Positions 1 through 5,203 are shown, counted from the first letter of the stretch. The stretch is DNA of 5,695 bases from Lachnospiraceae bacterium (GCA_024691065.1 JAILOA010000239.1:1-5695), one strand, 5' to 3'. Program-made: numbers and translations. The notes: a model not told the origin generated them from the sequence alone.

Positions 1-276
1 TCACATCTTTTTTTGCCTTACTACTTTTATTTTTTATCGTATTTTTTCACAACTTTTTTGCCTTACTACTTTTATTTCTTGTTGTATTTTTCACAACTTT
101 TTTGCCTTACTACTTTTCAAATTTTGTTGCATTTTTAACAACTTTTTTTGCCTTACTACTTTTATTATTTTGTTGTTTTTTTACAACTTTTTTGCCTTAC
201 TACTTTTCAAATTTTGTTGCATTTTTAACAACTTTTTTGCCTTACTACTTTTATTTCTTGTCGTATTTTCTACAAC
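1..276. repeat. 45-bp AT-rich tandem repeat array, six units plus a left-edge partial
   Basis: Units begin with GCCTTACTACTTTT at 15, 60, 104, 150, 194 and 239 (periods 45, 44, 46, 44, 45). The tail of an earlier unit fills 1-14, so the array continues beyond the window. Each unit has a conserved part (ACAACTTTTTT followed by GCCTTACTACTTTT) and a variable middle. Two middle types alternate: an ATTTCTTGTTGT-like type at units 1, 2, 4 and 6, and a CAAATTTTGTTGC type at units 3 and 5, whose middles are identical. Most units contain a small inverted repeat (GTTGT, 6-9 nt, ACAAC) directly before a T-run. The 44- and 46-bp units break any reading frame, so the array is not coding. It lies just downstream of the XRE gene. 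The period is seen directly; any function is unknown. Confidence 0.93.
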
Positions 277-322
277 TATTTATTTTACATCTTGCTCTTT
301 CCCATCGAATTTTTTAATCCTC

Positions 323-538
323 TTACTCGGACTCTCCATCGTCGACATATTCAAATATGTCTTCCACGGATACTCCGCATTCCTTTGCAATCTTAAGAGC
401 TAATGTAACTGATGGTGAGTAATCACCACGCTCGATCTGGCTAATGGTTTGCCTGCTAGTTCCAACCAAGGCGCCCATCTGTTGTTGATTCACACCGAGT
501 CGAGCCCTGTATTCCTTAAGATGATTATATAAAGGCAT
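323..538 (-). CDS. Small XRE-family (HTH_3, Cro/C1-type) transcriptional regulator
   Basis: The product is a 71-residue single-domain DNA-binding protein, probably a dimeric repressor. The Cro/C1-type helix-turn-helix fills residues 5-62: helix 2 is about 17-26 (NQQQMGALVG), the recognition helix about 28-38 (SRQTISQIERG), followed by the family-typical YSPSVTLALKIAKECGVSVEDIF and a short acidic tail. Length and sequence resemble the tiny YozG/YgzD-like regulators common in Bacillota. The chosen ATG has an AAAGGGG ribosome binding site 7 nt upstream and places the domain at the N-terminus as usual. An in-frame ATG at 574 also has a plausible AGAGG site and would give 83 residues, so the start is not settled. 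Downstream on its strand is only the 45-bp array. Upstream are a second repeat array and, about 330 bp away, a promoter with palindromic operators that this protein may bind (inference). No sensor or effector domain is present. Confidence 0.9.
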   Translation of the reverse strand: MPLYNHLKEYRARLGVNQQQMGALVGTSRQTISQIERGDYSPSVTLALKIAKECGVSVEDIFEYVDDGESE

Positions 539-573
539 ATCATAACCCCTTTCAACTATTGTCATATTGTCCA

Positions 574-587
574 TTCCACTTACCTCT
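574..587 (-). promoter_or_regulatory. Alternative start region of the XRE gene (ATG at 574, AGAGG site)
   Basis: An in-frame ATG at 574-572 is preceded by AGAGG at 8 nt spacing. Using it would add 12 residues (MDNMTIVERGYD) before the helix-turn-helix. The ATG at 538 has an equally good AAAGGGG site and fits the family length better. Both may be used. Confidence 0.35.
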
Positions 588-628
588 AACCTTTCGATAA
601 AATATGATATTCAGTTCTTATGATTTTT

Positions 629-809
629 AATCTTCTCGATTATCTATCATTCCGGATTTCAATCTTGAATTTTCGATTATCAATCATTCGCTTTTTTAAT
701 CTTGAATTTATGATTATTTACCATTCGGAATTATCAATCTTGATTTTCTGATTTCCAATCATCTCGGATTTCAATCTTAAATCTCTGACTATCAATTTTT
801 TTAATTATT
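629..809. repeat. Degenerate ~37-bp tandem repeat (AATCTTGAATTT-type)
   Basis: Five diverged units start with AATCTT at 629, 661, 698, 736 and 773 (spacing 32, 37, 38, 37). A consensus reads roughly AATCTTGAATTTTCGATTAT followed by CAATCATTCGGATTTC. The first unit lacks about 5 bases and the last decays into AT-rich sequence. The repeats lie between the XRE gene and the operator/promoter region at 828-940. If the gene is transcribed from that promoter, they form most of its 5' leader. Sequence and phase differ from the 45-bp array. No function is evident. Confidence 0.8.
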
Positions 810-827
810 AATTTCAATTTCAATTTT

Positions 828-866
828 AAAGTAGTAAAGGCAATGGTTGCACAAAAAATGACAACC
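828..866 (-). repeat. Single diverged, inverted copy of the 45-bp array unit
   Basis: Read on the plus strand, this segment begins AAAGTAGTAAAGGCAA and continues with GTTG, then AAAAATG, then CAAC, in the same order as the reverse complement of the array unit at 1-276 (AAAGTAGTAAGGC, then GTTG, AAAAATG, CAAC). It is therefore a lone unit in opposite orientation, with a few indels, on the other side of the XRE gene. It can form a GGTTG/CAACC hairpin (845-866). Its right part overlaps the outermost operator-like half site at 859. Confidence 0.7.
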
Positions 867-876
867 TTCATTTTCA
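859..876. promoter_or_regulatory. Operator-like site O3 (degenerate)
   Basis: TGACAA, 6 bases, then TTTTCA, one mismatch from the TGACAA-N6-TTGTCA pattern of the two neighbouring palindromes. Its centre (867.5) lies 21 bp, about two helical turns, from the centre of the next site, so it would sit on the same DNA face. It is weaker than the other two and is supported mainly by this spacing. Confidence 0.4.
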
Positions 877-877
877 T

Positions 878-899
878 AATGACAACTTAACTTGTCATT
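878..899. promoter_or_regulatory. Operator-like palindrome O2, just downstream of the predicted start of transcription
   Basis: AATGACAA and TTGTCATT arms surround CTTAAC. All positions of the 22-bp palindrome are symmetric except one central C/C pair. For the leftward promoter at 912-940 it covers about +6 to +27, where a bound repressor could block initiation or clearance. It has the same half sites and spacing as the palindrome at 922-939. Assignment to the XRE protein is inference. Confidence 0.65.
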
Positions 900-911
900 T
901 ATGTTGTAGAC

Positions 912-940
912 ATAATATCACTGACAAGTATACTTGTCAA
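912..940 (-). promoter_or_regulatory. Near-consensus leftward sigma-A promoter
   Basis: On the minus strand, TTGACA (940-935, perfect -35) is followed by a 17-bp spacer and TATTAT (917-912, one mismatch to the -10 consensus). The start of transcription is expected near 905. It points at the XRE gene, giving a leader of about 370 nt to the ATG at 538. Palindrome O1 lies inside the spacer and overlaps the -35 box, and O2 lies just past the start, the layout of a repressor-controlled promoter. No better leftward promoter was found closer to the gene, though a weak one near 600-625 cannot be excluded. Confidence 0.75.
922..939. promoter_or_regulatory. Perfect 18-bp operator-like palindrome O1 in the promoter spacer
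   Basis: TGACAAGTATACTTGTCA equals its own reverse complement. It shares the half sites TGACAA/TTGTCA and the 6-bp centre length with O2, and the centre-to-centre distance is 42 bp, four helical turns. It covers the -35/-10 spacer and most of the -35 box of the leftward promoter. Dimeric XRE-family repressors typically bind palindromes of this size. The identity of the binding protein is not shown by the sequence. Confidence 0.75.
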
Positions 941-970
941 CATGATTTTTTAATTTTTATCAATTTTTTT

Positions 971-1111
971 TCATTTTTTTTCAATATGCTTAATATTCTC
1001 TCCTTTTATCTTAATATTTCTATCTTCTCTAGTTGTTATATATTGTCTCCCTCCAACGGATCCATCTTCAGCAATATAATTACCTTCGCGTGAAATTTCC
1101 TCTTCTGTATT
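971..1111 (-). pseudogene. Possible gene remnant: 46-codon open stretch without a start codon
   Basis: The minus strand is open for 46 codons and ends in TGA at 973-971. The translation is charged and Gly-containing: it begins NTEEEISREGNYIAEDG and ends KIKGENIKHIEKK, resembling the C-terminal part of a soluble protein more than random AT-rich sequence. No ATG, GTG or TTG occurs in frame before the upstream TGA at 1114-1112. A 14-bp direct repeat (ATATAATTACCTTC at 1074-1087 and 1127-1140) puts a second EGNY-coding copy in another frame, which suggests a small duplication or indel broke the frame. I do not recognise the family, and it could be chance. Confidence 0.3.
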
Positions 1112-1143
1112 TCATAAATATAATCCATATAATTACCTTCTGT

Positions 1144-1179
1144 AAAAAAACTCCCCAAAACCAAACGATTCTAGGGAGT
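1144..1179 (-). terminator. Leftward intrinsic terminator
   Basis: On the minus strand ACTCCCTAGAA (1179-1169) pairs with TTTTGGGGAGT (1160-1150). The stem has 11 bp including two G-U pairs and an 8-nt loop, and the T-run continues to 1144. The G-U pairs are valid only for leftward RNA, supporting this orientation. It is the first convincing leftward terminator after the ABC operon, giving that mRNA a 3' tail of about 300 nt. It would also insulate the XRE region. Confidence 0.72.
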
Positions 1180-1291
1180 CTCCTGAATTTCCGAATTACT
1201 CATATTAAAATCAAGTATATCTATTTTTCATATTTTAACAGACTATTGCAATAAATTAATAACTTAATTAGGGATAATATGACGCTTTCAT

Positions 1292-1332
1292 CTCGGTAAT
1301 TGAATTACCGAGGATTCCCGCTTAGGTATCCT
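1292..1332. other. Adjacent hairpins, including a 9-bp perfect stem
   Basis: CTCGGTAAT (1292-1300) pairs perfectly with ATTACCGAG (1304-1312) around a 3-base loop. It abuts a smaller stem, AGGAT (1311-1315) with ATCCT (1328-1332). Neither is followed by a T-run on either strand, so they are not simple terminators. They lie in the 3' region of the ABC operon and just before the rightward terminator-like stem at 1340-1361. They could be a 3' mRNA structure, a protein site, or part of a short rightward RNA. Confidence 0.6.
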
Positions 1333-1339
1333 AATATTT

Positions 1340-1361
1340 AAAGGTTTTGTAACCTTTTTTT
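1340..1361 (+). terminator. Rightward terminator-like hairpin with T-tail
   Basis: AAAGGTT (1340-1346), loop TTGT, then AACCTTT (1351-1357) and further T residues to 1361. On the minus strand no T-run follows, so it would terminate rightward RNA. No rightward gene precedes it, so it either ends a small or antisense RNA or is fortuitous. Confidence 0.5.
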
Positions 1362-1386
1362 AACTTTTGTAACTAATATTTCACAC

Positions 1387-1430
1387 CACCACACCGCCGC
1401 ATACCGGCTCAAAGAAACCTTATATTTTAA
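1387..1430 (-). pseudogene. Decayed duplicate of the 3' end of the adjacent ABC gene
   Basis: ACACCGCCGCATACCGGCTC (1391-1410) repeats 1457-1476, the stop-codon end of the ABC gene, with 19 of 20 bases identical and a shift of 66 bp. Looser similarity extends to about 1430. In the minus strand it still reads SRYAAV, against the gene's SQYAAV, but runs past the stop position. It is probably a local duplication of the gene end or a scrap of a lost paralogue. Confidence 0.6.
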
Positions 1431-1454
1431 ACAACCACTAATTTCGTTTCTCCA

Positions 1455-3233
1455 CTACACCGCCGCATACTGGCTCTCGTAAAGCTTATAATATTTGCCC
1501 TTCTTCTTGAGCAACTCGTCATGGTTTCCGACCTCCACGATCTTACCATTATCCACATACATTATTTTATCGGCATTTCTGATGGTCGAAAGTCTGTGCG
1601 CTATAACAAATGAAGTCCTGCCCTTCAGAAGCTTTGCAAGACCTTCCTGAAGCACAAGTTCGGTTTCAGTATCAATACTTGATGTCGCCTCGTCCAAAAT
1701 AAGAATCTTCGGATCCGCAAGCAATGCCCTCGCAAATGAAATAAGCTGCCTCTGTCCGGCAGATAGCCTGCTTCCGCGCTCATTTATAAATGTATCGTAC
1801 CCCTTGTCGAGTTTCTTTATGAAATCGTGGGCACAAACGACCTTCGCCGCATTTTTAACATCCTCATCCGTCGCAACTTTGTTACCATATCTAATATTCT
1901 CCATAACCGTTCCGGAGAAAATAAAGCTGTCCTGCATCATAACGCCCATCTGCTTTCTAAGCGAATTAAGCGTCACGCTCCTGACATCATGCCCGTCAAT
2001 AAGGACCGCTCCGTCATTTACATCATAGAACCTGCTGATCAGGTTAACTATAGTGGTTTTACCGGCACCCGTCGGCCCGACTATCGCAATAGTCTCGCCC
2101 TTCTTCACCTTGAAGCTTACATTTTCCAGGATATTAATGTCGTCCTCATAAGCAAACGTAACATTTTTAAATGCAACATTTCCCTGAATTTCAGGCATCT
2201 CCTCGGCGTCCTCTGAATCAGTGATTGTAACCGGTTCGTCGATTGTCTCAAAAATTCTCTCAACATAAGAAATCGCCGTAAGCACGCTGTTATAGAAGTT
2301 TGCAAGCGTTGTTATAGGCTGCCAGAACCTGCTTATATAAGCGGTAAATGCAATGATAACGCCGACCTTTATGGTATGTGTATCCAAAATCATGGAAACA
2401 CCGATAACATATATAAATGAAGTCGTAACCGTGGAAATCAGGTCCACCATAGGTCCCATCGCGAAGTTAAAATAAACCGCCCTGAGCCATGCCTTCTGGT
2501 AGCTCATACTCAGATGATTGAAAATCTTTGTGTTTTCCTCTTCACGAACAAATGCCTGCGTAACCTTGATTCCATTGATACTTTCGGAAATGTAGGCATT
2601 CAGGTTGGACTGCTTATTACTCTGTCTCTGCCAGGAAACCCTTTGTTTACGCTTGAGAACCATTATATAGGTCATAAGTATCGGCAGACCGCAAAGGCAG
2701 ATGAGTGTAAGCCTCGCGTCCATATAAAACATAAATACAATGATAAATATCAGGTTACAAAAATCTGTAATCGTATTTATGATACCATTACTTAAAAGGT
2801 CACTCAGGTTATTAATGTAATTTACCACCCTTACCTGAATCTTTCCGTGAGGTCGCTCATCATAATAGCTGAACGGAAGCTTCTGCAGATGAACAAACAA
2901 ATCCTCTCTGATTTTATGAATGATATCCTGTCCGATTCTGGTTGTAAGCATAATCTTAATTCTCGTACACACCACGGAATATATAACGATAATCGCCGTA
3001 AGCACCGCAAGTCGGATAACCCCGTTCATATCTTTATTCGGAATGTAGACATCCATTTCCATCTGCATAAACTTAGGCAAAAACATTTGCAGGGCCGAGG
3101 CACTGAGCATCAGAAAAAGCACAAGTGCCATTTTACCTTTATATGGTGATACGTAATTCTTTAATCTTATAAGCTGTTTCAGGTCAAAGTGCTCTTCTAT
3201 CACTTCGTCCTGGTCGTATCTGTTTCTCGCCAT
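1455..3233 (-). CDS. ABC exporter half-transporter, catalytically competent subunit (TMD-NBD)
   Basis: A 592-residue ABC exporter half: an N-terminal six-helix membrane domain (hydrophobic stretches near 35-53, 72-90, 153-171, 174-193, 262-282 and 286-300) fused to an ATPase domain from about 350. Visible motifs are A-loop Tyr362, Walker A GPTGAGKT (386-393), Q-loop Gln434, X-loop ERG (485-487), signature LSAGQ (490-494), Walker B ILILDE with Glu515, D-loop SSID and switch His546. Catalytic Glu and His are intact, but the signature has Ala in place of the first Gly. Its upstream neighbour has the reverse pattern, so the two should form one heterodimer in the cytoplasmic membrane, as in BmrC/BmrD, LmrC/LmrD and TM287/TM288. 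The start has AAAGGAG 8 nt upstream, inside a hairpin loop. It follows the partner gene after 95 bp, presumably in one mRNA. The substrate (drug, lipid or peptide) cannot be told. Confidence 0.95.
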   Translation of the reverse strand: MARNRYDQDEVIEEHFDLKQLIRLKNYVSPYKGKMALVLFLMLSASALQMFLPKFMQMEMDVYIPNKDMNGVIRLAVLTAIIVIYSVVCTRIKIMLTTRIGQDIIHKIREDLFVHLQKLPFSYYDERPHGKIQVRVVNYINNLSDLLSNGIINTITDFCNLIFIIVFMFYMDARLTLICLCGLPILMTYIMVLKRKQRVSWQRQSNKQSNLNAYISESINGIKVTQAFVREEENTKIFNHLSMSYQKAWLRAVYFNFAMGPMVDLISTVTTSFIYVIGVSMILDTHTIKVGVIIAFTAYISRFWQPITTLANFYNSVLTAISYVERIFETIDEPVTITDSEDAEEMPEIQGNVAFKNVTFAYEDDINILENVSFKVKKGETIAIVGPTGAGKTTIVNLISRFYDVNDGAVLIDGHDVRSVTLNSLRKQMGVMMQDSFIFSGTVMENIRYGNKVATDEDVKNAAKVVCAHDFIKKLDKGYDTFINERGSRLSAGQRQLISFARALLADPKILILDEATSSIDTETELVLQEGLAKLLKGRTSFVIAHRLSTIRNADKIMYVDNGKIVEVGNHDELLKKKGKYYKLYESQYAAV

Positions 3234-3257
3234 TTACGTAACTCCTTTCGTACGTAA
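3234..3257 (-). promoter_or_regulatory. Hairpin presenting the ribosome binding site of the second ABC gene in its loop
   Basis: On the minus strand TTACGTA (3257-3251) pairs with TACGTAA (3240-3234) around the 10-nt loop CGAAAGGAGT, which contains the AAAGGAG ribosome binding site. The stem ends directly at the ATG (3233). Folding would display or constrain the site and could tune translation of this subunit relative to the upstream one. The structure is read directly; the effect is inference. Confidence 0.6.
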
Positions 3258-3286
3258 TCTATTTCACTCAAATTTCACGACTAGCG

Positions 3287-3335
3287 CTGTCCCTTTTAAC
3301 TCGATTTTTCAAACTCATACTGTCCCTTTTAACTC
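3287..3335 (-). repeat. 16-bp direct repeat duplicating the 3' end of the upstream ABC gene
   Basis: CTGTCCCTTTTAACTC occurs at 3287-3302 and 3320-3335, 33 bp apart and in the same orientation. The second copy contains the stop codon (TAA at 3331-3329) of the upstream gene, and the first repeats that stop in frame 11 codons later. The intervening 17 bp are unlike. It fills half of the intergenic space between the two transporter genes. Confidence 0.85.
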
Positions 3336-5062
3336 ACTCTCTTTGCCATCGGATACTGATGATAATAAACAGTAGCATAATAGCCGCCCTTCTTAATCAG
3401 TTCCTCATGCGTGCCACGCTCGATAATCTTTCCGCGGTCCATAACCAAAATCAAATCTGAGTCCCTGAGAGAAGATATTCTATAAGCAATTATAAATGTA
3501 GTGCAGGTATGATTGATATTCTCAAGCTGCCTCTGAATATAACTTTCAGTCTCCATATCCACCGCCGAGGTCGTGTCATCCAGAACGAGAATCGACGGAT
3601 CCTTAAGAAGCGCCCTCGCAAGCGATATTCTCTGTTTCTGTCCACCGGAAAGTCCGACGCCCTTCTCACCAATCATGGTATCATAGCCCTCAGGCATATT
3701 TTTTATAAAAATGTTGGCGTCGGCCATCTTTGCCACTCTCTTAACCTCTTCAAATGAGCAATCCGGCTTGCCATAAGATATATTGCCTTCAATCGTATCC
3801 GAAAAGAGAAATACATCCTGCATCGCGATACCGATATTGTTTCTGAGTTCGTAAAGATCCAAATCCTTTACATTTATTCCATCCACAGTTATCGTGCCCG
3901 ATGTAACATCATAAAATCTGCATAAAAGGTTGATGAGTGTAGATTTTCCGGCACCCGTAGTACCCAGGATTCCAACCGTCTGCCCCTTCTTTACCTTAAA
4001 GCTTACATCATCGATAATGTCCTCATCATCGGCACTGTAGGACACGTGATCAAATACAATGTCCCCGTGATATTTATTGTGTTTAACCGGATTTTTAGGA
4101 GTTTTAATATCCGGTTCCTGCTTATAAGTATTGTATATTTTCTCAACCGAAGCGCTGAATCTCTGAATATCATTTATCCACCATCCGGCCATACGAAGTG
4201 GCATGGTAAGCATCCAGAGATAACCGTTTACGGCAACAAAATCTCCGAGACTCATCTTGTCATTAATAACCTGCCAGCCTCCCACGAGCATAAGAACTAT
4301 GGTCAATATATTTGAAAGGAGTTCGAAGATAGGAACGTATTTACTCCAGACTTTCGCTGCATTTAACTCTGCATCCCTGTATTTATCGTTCTCAACAGTA
4401 AATCGTTCAAGCTCATAGTCCTCCTTCGCGAATGCCTTTACCATACGGTTTCCGCTTATATTTTCCTGCACATAGGAGTTAAGGCTTGAAAATGCATCTC
4501 TCCACTTCATAAATGCCGGATGTACATTTACCGACTGAAGGTAGGAAACAACGGCAGTTATAGGAATAACTACTATCATGCACAATGCAAGTTTATAATT
4601 TACAAGGAAAATAAGTACGACTGAGAAGACTAAATAAAGAACATTTTCATAAACTATATAGATAACATATGCGACAAAATGCCTGATTGCATCCATGTCA
4701 CCGGTCTGACGTCCCATGAGATCACCGGTACGATTCTTGTTATAAAAATCAAAATCCTCCATAAGGAGCTTTCTATATACCTTGTCACGCATATTGTACA
4801 AGACACTTTGGGAACTCTGCTCAAAAAGAACCTGCGAGAAGAATCGGCAAAGTCCCTTTATAATAACCATTCCAATCAAAATGCCAATAAGCATCGGCAG
4901 CTTCTCGCGCTGCCCTCCGGCTATAACATCATCAACAATCCATTTAGATATATAAGGCGTAAAAAGGGATGCCGCAACAAGAATTGTCACAAGCACCATC
5001 CCGAAGAACATTTTCCATCTATATTTCTTCAAAAACGAGTAAAACCACTTCATCGGTGTCAT
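3329..5062 (-). CDS. ABC exporter half-transporter, subunit with degenerate ATP site (TMD-NBD)
   Basis: First gene of the transporter pair, 577 residues from the ATG at 5062, which has GGAGG at 7 nt spacing. An in-frame TTG at 5089 has no such support. Six membrane segments lie near 18-36, 55-73, 131-153, 157-176, 246-265 and 272-290. The ATPase domain starts near 333 with A-loop Tyr342, Walker A GTTGAGKST (367-375), Q-loop Gln415, a canonical signature LSGGQ (471-475), Walker B ILVLDD (491-496) and an AYRIS switch region. Asp496 replaces the catalytic Glu and Tyr527 replaces the switch His, so its own ATP site should hydrolyse poorly. Its intact signature would complete the competent site of the downstream partner, the arrangement known from heterodimeric Bacillota exporters. 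The membrane domain starts almost at residue 1. The cargo is unknown and no accessory or immunity gene is adjacent. Confidence 0.95.
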   Translation of the reverse strand: MTPMKWFYSFLKKYRWKMFFGMVLVTILVAASLFTPYISKWIVDDVIAGGQREKLPMLIGILIGMVIIKGLCRFFSQVLFEQSSQSVLYNMRDKVYRKLLMEDFDFYNKNRTGDLMGRQTGDMDAIRHFVAYVIYIVYENVLYLVFSVVLIFLVNYKLALCMIVVIPITAVVSYLQSVNVHPAFMKWRDAFSSLNSYVQENISGNRMVKAFAKEDYELERFTVENDKYRDAELNAAKVWSKYVPIFELLSNILTIVLMLVGGWQVINDKMSLGDFVAVNGYLWMLTMPLRMAGWWINDIQRFSASVEKIYNTYKQEPDIKTPKNPVKHNKYHGDIVFDHVSYSADDEDIIDDVSFKVKKGQTVGILGTTGAGKSTLINLLCRFYDVTSGTITVDGINVKDLDLYELRNNIGIAMQDVFLFSDTIEGNISYGKPDCSFEEVKRVAKMADANIFIKNMPEGYDTMIGEKGVGLSGGQKQRISLARALLKDPSILVLDDTTSAVDMETESYIQRQLENINHTCTTFIIAYRISSLRDSDLILVMDRGKIIERGTHEELIKKGGYYATVYYHQYPMAKRVS

Positions 5063-5158
5063 AAAAGATCCTCCAAAACATAAATTCAATTGTATTTTCT
5101 TTTCTCATTTTTCCTATTGATAATATAATCCAGCAAACCTCTAAAATCTACACAAATT

Positions 5159-5187
5159 ATTAGAGAAAAAACGTGGGATTTTTGCAA
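5159..5187 (-). promoter_or_regulatory. Candidate promoter of the ABC operon
   Basis: On the minus strand TTGCAA (5187-5182), a 17-bp spacer and TCTAAT (5164-5159) precede the first ABC gene. Transcription would start near 5152, about 90 nt before its ATG. The boxes match consensus at 4/6 and 5/6. Another AT-rich -10-like stretch (TATATTAT around 5121-5128) lacks a partner -35. The -35 box overlaps the inverted repeat at 5184-5202. Confidence 0.4.
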
Positions 5188-5202
5188 ATTTGAAACGTTT
5201 GC
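5184..5202. promoter_or_regulatory. Inverted repeat overlapping the candidate ABC promoter
   Basis: GCAAA (5184-5188) and TTTGC (5198-5202) are inverted around a segment with the palindrome AAACGTTT (5193-5200). TGAAACGTTTGC resembles the general LacI-family operator form TGAAACGTTTCA but matches it on one side only. It could be an operator for the transporter genes. No LacI-type gene is in the window. Confidence 0.3.
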
Positions 5203-5203
5203 G

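Noticed and set aside
1..276. CRISPR array
   Set aside because: There are no unique spacers of constant length between short repeats. The whole ~45-bp unit is repeated with graded variation, and no cas gene is present.
102..403. Two overlapping rightward open frames with Phe/Leu/Tyr-rich translations
   Set aside because: They are translations of the 45-bp T-rich array (and the reverse of the XRE gene). Unit lengths of 44 and 46 bp shift the frame, and there is no ribosome binding site.
1..574. Type III toxin-antitoxin system (RNA repeats plus toxin)
   Set aside because: The repeats suggested it, but the adjacent protein is a plain helix-turn-helix regulator and not a ToxN-like nuclease, and the array lies downstream of it.
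734..877. Leftward 47-codon ORF starting MKMKVVIFCATIAF
   Set aside because: The ATG lies right after the predicted transcription start, but only operator sequence and no ribosome binding site precedes it. Most of the C-terminal part is read from the degenerate repeat.
1033..1254. Rightward 73-codon ORF
   Set aside because: No ribosome binding site, low-complexity translation, and it runs through the leftward terminator and the opposite-strand remnant.
1804..5083. Several 60-134 codon ORFs opposite or out of frame within the ABC genes
   Set aside because: They are shadows of the two transporter genes, with no ribosome binding sites or recognisable domains.
5063..5089. Upstream TTG start adding nine residues to the first ABC gene
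   Set aside because: The GGAGG site at 7 nt before the ATG at 5062 clearly marks the start, and the extra codons overlap that site.
5191..5202. CcpA cre site
   Set aside because: TGAAACGTTTGC lacks one base of the TGNAANCGNWNNCW spacing. It was kept only as a general LacI-like inverted repeat.
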